Both the position numbers and the translations under genes were made by a program. From Methylothermaceae bacterium (GTDB taxonomy: Bacteria; Pseudomonadota; Gammaproteobacteria; Methylococcales; Methylothermaceae), in the NCBI GenBank assembly GCA_027024125.1, contig JALVSV010000361.1, positions 1 to 11,515 on the forward strand: a stretch of 11,515 nt of DNA, written 5' to 3'. Shown here in pieces: positions 1 to 6,870 of this stretch. Position 1 is the stretch's first letter. Every line of letters starts with the position of its first letter. The notes under the pieces are model-generated. The model saw nothing but the letters and a program-made list of their open reading frames with translations, ran no database searches and was not told the DNA's origin.

Positions 1-31
1 ACCATGAGCGTGACCGTGAAATAGTGTGGGA

Positions 32-132
32 GGAAGCAGGGCATTGGTGTTCGGATCGCCGTAAATCCTTCCATGGAAGCTCGGACATGGCTGTCCAGGC
101 CATGTACGCCCTCGAACCAAAACCCTGCTTCC
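32..132 (+). repeat. Element D: short palindromic intergenic repeat
   Basis: The ends form an inverted repeat: GGAAGCAGGG at 32-41 pairs perfectly with CCCTGCTTCC at 123-132, and pairing continues imperfectly to about 53 and 113. Inside lie a 12-base palindrome (CTTCCATGGAAG, 68-79) and a perfect 7-bp hairpin (ACATGGC 85-91 with GCCATGT 99-105). The order of blocks (GTRAATCC, GGTCGGAC-like, hairpin, GTACGCCCTC, end arm) matches the two ends of element A at 6341-6615, but D lacks about 174 bp of A's middle. Similarity to A continues some 25 bp past the right arm (the TGGTTTTT-YCATGC stretch near 137-150 in D and 6621-6634 in A). It sits just downstream of the hydrolase gene ending at 190 and carries no gene. 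Confidence 0.75.
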
Positions 133-189
133 CCGGTGGTTTTTCCATGCCTGGGAGTGAGATCGGTGTCTTCAGGATCGTTACCGCGT

Positions 190-1296
190 TCAAGGTGCGA
201 GTTCTTTGATGATCTCCTTGCCCTTCATCGGAATCTTGATGATCTCTTTGGCGTTCAGGTCCATCTTCATCAGATCCACCATGCGAATCTGGCTGTTGTC
301 GTAGGTGCGAAAATAGAAACGTTTCGCTTTGAGGTCGTTGGCGCTGGTCCAGAGGGTGTAATCGGCCAGAATGTTGCCGTGCTCGTCTTTTTCTCGCTCG
401 CGGGCGACTCCTTTGGGAATGTCGAAATTGTTCAGCAGGTGGAACGCCTGCAGCACGGCGTCATATCCTGTCTTGGATGGCAGGAGCGCATGGCTGAAAG
501 CGGCTGCCCGCACGAACCGGGAGGGTGGAGTGAAATCACCCGGGAGGCCCAGCATTCCGGCACCCTGGCCAAAGGGCAGCAACTTGACCGGTCCCAGTTG
601 CAGGGCGGGGGTGTTGGTGAGTGACAGGTTCACATAGTTCCGAAGATTGGTCATGTGCCAGTCGAAGCTGGGAGAATTGGCCATTACCCCCAGCGGATTA
701 TCGTGAATGTTGAGTTTGCCACCGACGTATTCGACCACGATGCTGTTTCCGGAAGCGTCGTGTACCACGTAATGGAGTGGGGGAGAGAAACCCCAGGCCT
801 TCAGTACCACCTCCGACACCACGATCTTGTCCAAGTTCTGTTTCACCTCCTCGACCGTGGCGAAATTATCCAGGATCCACGATCCCACCTCCCAGGGTGC
901 CAGGGTCTTGGCGGCCCTGGATGGTTCGTACTTCATATATCCTGCGGTGGTCGGGAAGTAGAAGGTTCCGACGGCCAGGCCTTTTTCGTTCAGACCGTCG
1001 AAAATATATGGCAGATCGACGCCGTTGGCGCCTAGACTGGCGTACTTGGAACGCCATTGCAGCCCATTCCCGCCATCGGGTGTGGTACCGGTGCGGTTAT
1101 AGTCCCGCGGTACCACGATCACGTCGGAATGGATCTCAACGGCGAATTCCAGGGTCCGCGCATGAACGACGCTGCCGTCTTCGGCCGTGAGACGGATGCC
1201 GGTGCAGGCGAACAGGGACCGGCCGGCGCTGCCTATGATCAATGCGAAAGCCGTGGTGGCGATGGCCAGGTGTTTGAGGATGCGATGTCGTGTCAT
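190..1296 (-). CDS. Secreted choloylglycine hydrolase / penicillin V acylase family Ntn hydrolase
   Basis: The 368-aa protein belongs to the linear amide C-N hydrolase family (bile salt hydrolases, penicillin V acylases), which cleave amide bonds with an N-terminal cysteine. A signal peptide (residues 1-30, ending SLFA) would be removed to expose Cys31, the expected nucleophile, as in periplasmic Gram-negative members. The family set is visible: Cys31, Arg47 in ARTLEF, Glu50 where bile salt hydrolases have Asp, Asn103 in GLNEKGLA, Asn207 in VMANSP and Arg263 in PSRFVRAA. I chose the ATG at 1296 because GGGAG lies 8 nt upstream and the signal peptide starts there. An earlier ATG at 1341 overlaps the upstream stop as ATGA but has no clear ribosome site and would put 15 polar residues before the signal. 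It follows the amidohydrolase gene by 41 bp and is probably cotranscribed. Possible substrates include N-acyl amino compounds, penicillin V or acyl-homoserine lactones; this is inference from relatives. Confidence 0.9.
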   Translation of the reverse strand: MTRHRILKHLAIATTAFALIIGSAGRSLFACTGIRLTAEDGSVVHARTLEFAVEIHSDVIVVPRDYNRTGTTPDGGNGLQWRSKYASLGANGVDLPYIFDGLNEKGLAVGTFYFPTTAGYMKYEPSRAAKTLAPWEVGSWILDNFATVEEVKQNLDKIVVSEVVLKAWGFSPPLHYVVHDASGNSIVVEYVGGKLNIHDNPLGVMANSPSFDWHMTNLRNYVNLSLTNTPALQLGPVKLLPFGQGAGMLGLPGDFTPPSRFVRAAAFSHALLPSKTGYDAVLQAFHLLNNFDIPKGVAREREKDEHGNILADYTLWTSANDLKAKRFYFRTYDNSQIRMVDLMKMDLNAKEIIKIPMKGKEIIKELAP

Positions 1297-1304
1297 GGTT
1301 GGTG

Positions 1305-1309
1305 CTCCC
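1305..1309 (-). promoter_or_regulatory. Ribosome binding site deciding the hydrolase start
   Basis: On the minus strand this reads GGGAG, 8 nt before the ATG at 1296. It supports that start over the ATG at 1341, whose upstream sequence has no comparable purine stretch. Confidence 0.6.
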
Positions 1310-1337
1310 GTTCGTGGATGTATGAATCGTTCGTTCG

Positions 1338-3269
1338 TCATTTTGGATCGTTCTGACAGAATTCGTCGAACCCCTCTTTGGTGTTCTCGAAGTCGTATTT
1401 TTCGGCAAGCTCCCACGGACGTTCGCACTTTCCGGTCCTCTTGCACCAGAGGTAACCGGCCGAGCGGATGCAGCCGTGTTCGTCCCGGTCCGAGCCCGGT
1501 ATGCCGCCTGGTTTAAGCTTCATCTTTCCCCGGTAAACGATGCCGGCAACGGGGATGTCTTTGAGTTTGAGGGGATCGATCTTGAAGGGATTTTGCTCCA
1601 GGATGGTAAAGGTCGCCTCTTTGCCCTCTTTGATCGAGCCAATCGTGTCCTCCATTTCGAAGGTTCTGGCGGCAGTGATGGTGATGCCTTTCATGGCCTC
1701 GTAAACCGAAATACGCTGTTCAGGTTTCATGACTTTGCCACTGGCGGTGATGCGATTTGCCGCCACCCAGGCCAGCAATAGCGGCTCGGCGGGTGCCATG
1801 GCGAAATCCGAATGCAGGGAAACCGGTATATCCCGTTGGGTGAATTCCTTCAGCGCGACCATGTTGGAGGCTCTGTCGGGTCCCAATCCCGTTTCGCTGT
1901 ATTTGTCTGCCAGAGCCCACAGGTAATAGGGGTTTGCGGAGATTTCCACCCCGAGATCGGCCGCTCTGTGCGCCTGTTCCGCATCGAACAGGGCGACATG
2001 ATGGAAGGTGGTGCGGTGGTTGCGGCGCGGGTGGCGTTTCATGGCCTGTTCCACTATGTTCAGATAGGCTTCGAAAGCCAAATCGCCGGTGATGTGAATA
2101 TGGATCTTATAGTCCTTGTCCCACCAGTAATCGAAGATCTGCTTGCCTTCCTCCAGGGGAATGATCCACTCGGATTGGCAGTTCGGGCAGTTGTAGAAAG
2201 GCTCGCGAAGCTGCAGCGCCAGGGAGTAGATGGCTCCGTCGGCGAAGGTTTTGTACTGTCCGGGTAGGAACTTGATGTATTCGGTGTCGTATTTTTCCGG
2301 CAGGGAAGCGATATGTGCCGCATAGGTGTCATTGTCGATCTTTTTGACGAATTGTTCAGGAAAGCCCGATATCAGATAAATGGAATAGGCTTTCGCTTTT
2401 TCGGTCTCATCTTTGAGGATTTCGTATTCGTCCTCGAAGGTGCTGGTGGGGAAACCCGGCTCGGCCATGGCGGTGAGTCCGTTTTGCAGCATCATGTCCG
2501 AAATCCGTGCCATGCCGCGCCTGAGCATGGCTTTGTCACCAAAGAAAGGGGCCAGTTTGGTTCCCTTGATAATTTGGTAGGCTCTTTCCCAGAAATGGTA
2601 ATTCTCCCAGTCCGCCTGCTCGTCATCTGCTGCCGAAAGATCGCCTTTTTCGATGCCGTATTTTTTTGCGCAGGCGGTGTTCAGATAGATCTCGTGGGTG
2701 GAACGCTGCCAGATGATGGTTGGCACATCACCGGTCACTCGGTCCAGATCGGCAAGGGTGAGATCGCCATGCCAGGACTTGTGATAGCCCCAGATCAGGA
2801 CTGTCTGATTCTCGTCCGCTTTGGATTCGATGATGTGTTTTACCGCATCGAGAAAGTTCTCCTTGCCTTTGACCGCAGGATAGGTTTTGTGCGGCATACG
2901 CCATTCATGGGGGGCGACGATGTCGTTGGCCAAAATGATGGCGCCAATGGAAACCGGATGGGCATGGGGCTCGATGAAACCGGGCATCATCGTCCTGCCT
3001 TTCAGGTCGACTTCGACAGTCCTGCCGGTGAAACGGTCGAGCGCGGAGGCTTTTGAGCCGGCATAGACGATTTTACCGTTGCGTACCAATACAGCCTCTA
3101 CATAGGTGGGTTCGTCGCCTTCCATGGTGATGATGTCGCCGCCAAAAAAGAGCGTTTGATCCTGCTGAGCTGTGTCATGTATCGGTTTTTCCAATCCCCC
3201 GTGCGTACCGCATCCTGCCAACAAGGTAGCAAGAGCGAGTAACACGGATGCCGTTGTGGTTCTTGACAT
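1338..3269 (-). CDS. Lipoprotein amidohydrolase, YtcJ-like (Amidohydrolase 3 family), with Cys-rich C-terminal tail
   Basis: This 643-aa protein starts with a lipoprotein signal (lipobox LAGC, Cys20), so it should be membrane-anchored and act outside the cytoplasm. The metal-dependent hydrolase fold shows the N-terminal small domain, MPGFIEPHAHP with metal ligands His102 and His104, a KTFADGA block around 340-346, HIHITGD with His390 and His392, HH at 423-424, and Asp488 in LHSDFA. After the C-terminal beta domain (KEGKEATFTILEQNPF) comes a tail from about 589 with four cysteines (600, 609, 615, 638) in a SAGYxWCxxxxKCxRPWEL pattern. A CPNC motif lies at 361-364. The start at 3269 has AGGGAGAGG upstream; a longer frame to 3356 would bury the lipobox. 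The upstream gap (3270-3536) is AT-rich near 3340-3400 and probably holds the promoter, but no clear -35/-10 pair stands out. The substrate is unknown; relatives act on amides, carbamates or cyclic compounds. Confidence 0.88.
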   Translation of the reverse strand: MSRTTTASVLLALATLLAGCGTHGGLEKPIHDTAQQDQTLFFGGDIITMEGDEPTYVEAVLVRNGKIVYAGSKASALDRFTGRTVEVDLKGRTMMPGFIEPHAHPVSIGAIILANDIVAPHEWRMPHKTYPAVKGKENFLDAVKHIIESKADENQTVLIWGYHKSWHGDLTLADLDRVTGDVPTIIWQRSTHEIYLNTACAKKYGIEKGDLSAADDEQADWENYHFWERAYQIIKGTKLAPFFGDKAMLRRGMARISDMMLQNGLTAMAEPGFPTSTFEDEYEILKDETEKAKAYSIYLISGFPEQFVKKIDNDTYAAHIASLPEKYDTEYIKFLPGQYKTFADGAIYSLALQLREPFYNCPNCQSEWIIPLEEGKQIFDYWWDKDYKIHIHITGDLAFEAYLNIVEQAMKRHPRRNHRTTFHHVALFDAEQAHRAADLGVEISANPYYLWALADKYSETGLGPDRASNMVALKEFTQRDIPVSLHSDFAMAPAEPLLLAWVAANRITASGKVMKPEQRISVYEAMKGITITAARTFEMEDTIGSIKEGKEATFTILEQNPFKIDPLKLKDIPVAGIVYRGKMKLKPGGIPGSDRDEHGCIRSAGYLWCKRTGKCERPWELAEKYDFENTKEGFDEFCQNDPK

Positions 3270-3536
3270 GTCTGCCTCTCCCTGTTCAAGCCTGTTTGAA
3301 GAGTCCATCAATTCAGGTTGAGCCCGAATCATTGATAAAATAAGGCATAACCTCATAAAACCCTTCTAATTACAACTAGTTACACTGAATAAAAAAAGTT
3401 TTGCCTGTGGCCAACTCTACCCAAGAATCGTTTGTACTTCCAGGTTGGAAGCGCTGGTTCTTTTCTGAGAATGCTTCCTCTCAGGTCCCTAAGCAGCTCA
3501 TGGACCTGTCAGCTAAGAGTTCGGGTCGGGATACAA

Positions 3537-4355
3537 TTAGCCATGAAATTCCGCATCCAGACCGGAGAGCTGGAAAACGATCAGGGAAAGCACCACCATG
3601 ATGACTCCGATGCCCACTCGCCTGAACAGGACCAATCCCGGTTGTTGCCGGCGGATGCGTGACAGAACCTCCACGGTGGCGACGTAAAGAAAAGTTCCGC
3701 CGGAAAACAGCAACATCAGACCAATCCATTCGTGGGAGAGCTGGCGCAGGAACAGAAAAGTGATCACCAGCCCCACCGGGGTGGCCAGACTGAAAAGCAG
3801 CAAGGTTTGCAGGGGATGGCTGTCCTGCTTTGCGCTCCCCTGCCAGAGAAAAGCGCCCAGGCCGAATGCCACCGGGATCTTGTGTACCATCACCGCGGCC
3901 AGGATCGGCAGCGAGATGGTCATCAGTCCCGTGGCGACGCTGGCGCCCAATGCCAGTCCATCGGTCAGGGCATGAAGGCCGAGACCCAGTGACAACATTT
4001 TGACCGTATGTCCGTGAGCATCTTCGACGTCATGGCCGTATCCTTTTGCTTCCAGTCCCAACATCAAAAAGAATCCGCCCAAGATGGCCAGTCCCGAGGC
4101 CAGGACGACAGGCAGGCCAAGGAAGGTGTCGGAATGGGGCACCGTACCGGGGGTGTGCATGAGAAACAGCACCTCGAACCCTTCCGGTATCACGATGACC
4201 ATGGCAGAGGCCAGTAAAAGACCCGCGGCCACGGCCAGGATGGCAGACCAGGTCTCCTTTCTGGTTGCGGGAAGAAAGCGGGGAAGGAAGCCTGCAAAGA
4301 AGGTGCCGAGGAAGGCGACCAGGGCCAATGCGAATGCAAAAGACCATCCTGTCAT
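3537..4355 (-). CDS. ZIP-family metal transporter, ZIP9-like
   Basis: The 272-aa inner-membrane protein should import divalent metal, most likely zinc. It has about seven to eight hydrophobic segments. The two family signatures are present: HALTDGLALGA (128-138) in the fourth core helix and VHKIPVAFGLGAF (157-169) in the fifth. The second is the ZIP9/SLC39A9 version (HKxPxAFGL) rather than the HExPHE form of ZupT, and LFSGGTFLYVATVEVL (217-232) also matches that subfamily. A small histidine-containing loop (H108, H114, H116) separates helices, as is common for metal sensing in this family. The start at 4355 has AGAGGA about 10 nt upstream. It lies 152 bp downstream of the M28 peptidase gene in the same orientation; no terminator is obvious between them, so cotranscription with the metallopeptidase is possible. 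I see no Zur-like palindrome upstream. Confidence 0.88.
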   Translation of the reverse strand: MTGWSFAFALALVAFLGTFFAGFLPRFLPATRKETWSAILAVAAGLLLASAMVIVIPEGFEVLFLMHTPGTVPHSDTFLGLPVVLASGLAILGGFFLMLGLEAKGYGHDVEDAHGHTVKMLSLGLGLHALTDGLALGASVATGLMTISLPILAAVMVHKIPVAFGLGAFLWQGSAKQDSHPLQTLLLFSLATPVGLVITFLFLRQLSHEWIGLMLLFSGGTFLYVATVEVLSRIRRQQPGLVLFRRVGIGVIMVVLSLIVFQLSGLDAEFHG

Positions 4356-4507
4356 CGATGTTGTCCTCTCAAATGGGGGGATCGGAATCTTGGTTGAAAT
4401 CCGCTGCAGTTTACCATCAGCAGACGCATTCCGTATTCATTGTGACAGGCGGCTTTGCCGAGGTTCCGTTCCAGCGTCGTTTCGGGTGAGGTGGAAAATG
4501 TTCAGCC

Positions 4508-5524
4508 TCAACCCCGGTTCTGGGGCAATCGATAAGAATTCTCTTCGTCCAGGAGTTCTTCGACCATCCCGATCAGACCCGAGGTCACCCGGGCGAAGGC
4601 GTCGTAGTTGAGTTGGTCGGCCGTGTCGCTGGGGCGGTGGTAGTGAGGGTAGCGGAACAATGCGGTGTCGGTGACCATGAGGGCGGGATATCCCTCGTCC
4701 CAGAAACTGGCGTGGTCGGACCAGCCGATGCCCGTAAGCCTGCCAGGGGCTGCGACGCCCTGGGCCGGGAAGCGGGAATGGCGGCGGAATCCTGTCAGAC
4801 ACCTGCGCAGCAGACGCCAGGATGTCAGGTTGGAGACGAAACCGATGAAATTGCCCGTTTTTGGATAGAACCAGGCATAGACCGGGTTGGGATAGTGCTG
4901 ACTGCCCGGTTCGTCGCTGTAAAACCCGATGGTCTCCAGGGACAGCATGGCCACGATCCGGTCCCCGCGCTGCCGGGCGCTTCCGGCATAGACCTGGCTG
5001 CCCATGGAACGGGTGTCGTGGAAGGGCATCTCTTCGTTGACGAAGGCCACCAGCCGCAGAGTCCGCCTGGGGCGAAAGTTTCGCAGTTCCCTGGCGATCT
5101 CCAGCAGGGCGGCGACCCCGCTGCCGTTGTCGTTGGCCCCCGGGGAATCGGGCACGGTGTCGTAGTGGGCGCCCAGAAGCACAATATCCTCGGGTTTGGT
5201 CCGTCCTTCTATCTCCACTGCCAGATTGCAGACTTCCTTGCCCAGCGTTTGGAAACACTGAGACTGGACGGCGTAGCCGTAGCTCTCCAGTTCGGTTCGA
5301 ATGTAAGCGGCGGCTTCCAGCAGCTTGTCATAGCGCCACACGTTGCGGGGACCGATCTGGCTGGCGAGGGTTTCAACGTGGCGTCTCAGACGTTCGCGCA
5401 GTTCGATTTCCTCCAGGGTCAGAGGCGGGAGGTCGGATTGGATGGTTTTCATTCGTGTGCTCATAAAAAAATAAAGCAGGGTCATCCCGGTCAGGAGGAT
5501 GATCAGGACCGTCACCTGTCTCAT
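4508..5524 (-). CDS. M28-family zinc metallopeptidase with N-terminal membrane anchor
   Basis: The 338-aa protein is a predicted aminopeptidase-type exopeptidase. An N-terminal hydrophobic stretch (about 5-21) without a clear cleavage site suggests a membrane-anchored, periplasm-facing enzyme. The M28 core is complete: GAHYDTV (His120, Asp122), PGANDNGSG (Asp132, bridging), NEEMPF (Glu164 as general base, Glu165 as ligand), LSLETIGFYSD (Glu197, where many members have Asp) and HYHRPSDT (His296). Cys90 and Cys99 could form a disulfide, which fits export. Its ATG overlaps the stop of the SagB-like gene upstream (ATGA, 5521-5524), so translation is probably coupled and the two proteins are likely made together. 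A zinc-type transporter gene follows 152 bp downstream. The substrate is unknown. Confidence 0.9.
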   Translation of the reverse strand: MRQVTVLIILLTGMTLLYFFMSTRMKTIQSDLPPLTLEEIELRERLRRHVETLASQIGPRNVWRYDKLLEAAAYIRTELESYGYAVQSQCFQTLGKEVCNLAVEIEGRTKPEDIVLLGAHYDTVPDSPGANDNGSGVAALLEIARELRNFRPRRTLRLVAFVNEEMPFHDTRSMGSQVYAGSARQRGDRIVAMLSLETIGFYSDEPGSQHYPNPVYAWFYPKTGNFIGFVSNLTSWRLLRRCLTGFRRHSRFPAQGVAAPGRLTGIGWSDHASFWDEGYPALMVTDTALFRYPHYHRPSDTADQLNYDAFARVTSGLIGMVEELLDEENSYRLPQNRG

Positions 5525-6144
5525 GCCGGAAATCCCACTGGAAGTAGATACAACGGTTCCACTCCCTGCGGGAGATTGAGCACGGTGGCGATCTCATCAT
5601 CGTCGAAGGCACCGACGGTGACACACCCCAACTCCAGGGCAGTGGCCTGAAGGCAGACGTTCTGGGCCACATGGCCGGCCTCCATGTGCACGTAGCGGAT
5701 GGCGCGGCGGCCGTATTTGACTGCGGTGCGCGCCGGAACCGCAGTGACGATCACAATGGCGGCCGCCTCGTGAAGACATTCCTGCTCCAGCGCGGCAGCG
5801 GCCAGGGCAGGGCGCAGATCGCCGCTCTGCAACTGCTGCAGACTGTGGTGGTGGGGAAGGTAATGGTGGATTCCCGCTGCCAGGTCAGCGATCCTGGCAG
5901 TGGCCACCAGGATTTCCATGGGATACAGGGCGCCTGCCGATGGGGCCGTGCGTTGGCCCATATTTCCGGTGATGCCCTGGGCAGCCCAGAGCACTTGTCC
6001 CAGGATCGACAGGTCAAGCGGACGGGGCTGATAGGCGCGGATGGAACGGCGGTGCAGCAGTGCCTTCTCCAGACTGACGTCACTCTGGGTCGAGGGCTTG
6101 GGGAGGGAGGATTCCTGCTGATAGAGCGAGCTAAATAATGCCAT
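5521..6144 (-). CDS. SagB-type FMN-dependent nitroreductase-family oxidoreductase
   Basis: The 207-aa cytoplasmic protein belongs to the nitroreductase superfamily, SagB/ThcOx branch, whose best-known members oxidise azolines to azoles in peptide natural products with FMN. Seen here: HRRSIRAY (31-38, FMN phosphate site), GQVLWAAQGIT (49-59), APSAGALYPMEI (67-78), HMEAGHVAQNVCLQATALELGCVTVGAFDDD split over 153-183, and PLYLLPVG near the end. It is a stand-alone domain, and no YcaO cyclodehydratase or precursor peptide is in the window, so azole formation is not supported; many free-standing members have no known role. The start is uncertain: ATG at 6144 has no good ribosome site, while TTG at 6171 (nine residues longer) has a weak GGTGAG 7 nt upstream. 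Its stop overlaps the M28 peptidase start (ATGA). A small inverted repeat lies just upstream (6179-6243). Confidence 0.85.
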   Translation of the reverse strand: MALFSSLYQQESSLPKPSTQSDVSLEKALLHRRSIRAYQPRPLDLSILGQVLWAAQGITGNMGQRTAPSAGALYPMEILVATARIADLAAGIHHYLPHHHSLQQLQSGDLRPALAAAALEQECLHEAAAIVIVTAVPARTAVKYGRRAIRYVHMEAGHVAQNVCLQATALELGCVTVGAFDDDEIATVLNLPQGVEPLYLLPVGFPA

Positions 6145-6178
6145 ATTGGTTGAATTACCGTGATAGATCAAGAGAACT

Positions 6179-6243
6179 CACCGCAGAGACGCGGAGAACG
6201 CAGAGAATGATTATTTTGCAACGACTCTGCGCCACTGCGGTGA
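6179..6243. repeat. Element E: small inverted repeat of the CGCAGAGACGC type
   Basis: TCACCGCAGAGACGCGGAG (6179-6197) is the inverse of CTCTGCGCCACTGCGGTGA (6225-6243), with 16 of 19 positions paired and an AT-rich centre. The GCAGAGACGCNGAG wording is one I recognise from dispersed intergenic repeats in many Proteobacteria and other bacteria. It is unrelated to elements A-D. It sits 35 bp upstream of the ATG of the SagB-like gene and so would be in its promoter or leader. Confidence 0.7.
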
Positions 6244-6340
6244 AAAGATTTTCCGGCATCCGTGATGCTACTTGATCTTTCGTTTTCCGGGGTGATCGGG
6301 CGCATCATGGGCATTACTGTGTAAGAGACATGGTGGGCGG

Positions 6341-6615
6341 GGAGCAGGGGAGTGGTTTTCGGGATGCTGTGAATCCTTTCCTGCTGCGCATTCCTGCTTC
6401 GCAGGAAAGCCTGGCGCGGACTTCCTTGTCCGGGCGCTCGCCCGGCTGCGAAAGTCCACCGGACATTATGAACCACTTCCCTGTGGTTCACCCCGTTGGG
6501 GGCCAGCCTGTCGGCTGTTCAAATTTGTTCCCGACAAATTTGTCGGTCCAGCTCGCCTGGAGGGTCGGACGCGGCCGTTCAGGCCGCGTACGCCCTCAGA
6601 CCACTCCCCTGCTCC
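6341..6615 (+). repeat. Element A: 275-bp hairpin-array repeat with perfect 16-bp inverted ends
   Basis: GGAGCAGGGGAGTGGT (6341-6356) pairs perfectly with 6600-6615. Between the ends is a chain of hairpins: TTCCTGC/GCAGGAA (6391-6407), CGGAC/GTCCG (6417-6432, loop TTCCTT), GAACCAC/GTGGTTC (6470-6489, loop TTCCCT), CCCC/GGGG and CAGCC/GGCTG (about 6490-6517), CAAATTTGT/ACAAATTTG (6520-6542) and ACGCGGCC/GGCCGCGT (6569-6589). The central 100 bp or so (about 6447-6549) is over 90 percent identical to the reverse complement of element B. It has no believable coding capacity: the open frames across it are translations of the repeat. No target-site duplication is evident. A and B lie in opposite orientation around the exporter gene at 6871-7677. 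Confidence 0.85.
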
Positions 6616-6870
6616 ATGCCTGGTTTTTTCATGCATTGGGGTGAAAAAAAGTTTCATGACCGTTAGGGGAGCGCAAACGACGGTGCGCCCGAAGCTGGTG
6701 ATGGCCTGAGCGGATTTATGGCAGTGGATGCAACGGATGGTTCAGTCGGCCTGATTGCATACACTGGTCATTTTAACCCCTTTTGTTTCATATGTAAGTG
6801 CATAGTGGCAAGGCCCACGGACCCGCCTCTCGAGTTGCCTAACGAAGTGTATTTCGCCGAAGGCGTTATG
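6616..6870. other. Gene-free stretch downstream of the exporter gene
   Basis: No gene is supported here. An imperfect hairpin (GCGCA 6671-6675 with TGCGC 6684-6688, plus flanking G/C pairs) is followed on the minus strand, after a gap of about 17 nt, by a T run at 6644-6650. It could be a poor terminator for the minus-strand exporter gene, but the gap is too long for a standard one. TTTTTTCA (6624-6631) and TGAAAAAA (6642-6649) form an AT-only inverted repeat. The first 25 bp resemble the flank of element D. Confidence 0.4.

Noticed and set aside
1339..1341. ATG overlapping the amidohydrolase stop as the start of the choloylglycine hydrolase-family gene
   Set aside because: No ribosome site precedes it, and it adds a polar segment before a good signal peptide; the ATG at 1296 has GGGAG at 8 nt. 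Translational coupling through it is still conceivable.
3485..3507. AGGTCC/GGACCT inverted repeat after the ZIP gene as a terminator
   Set aside because: On the minus strand it is followed by purines, not T residues.
4613..5650. Long plus-strand open frame of 345 codons, and another of 247 codons at 2313-3056
   Set aside because: Both lie opposite genes with full sets of catalytic motifs (M28 peptidase, amidohydrolase) and show no protein-family features of their own.
6330..6644. Similar-looking peptides encoded at 6330-6644 (+), 7881-8162 (-) and 8891-9073 (-), sharing a MNHFPVVHPVG-like wording
   Set aside because: The likeness comes from the shared DNA repeat (A, B and C); changes follow stem pairing rather than codon positions, and no ribosome sites precede them.
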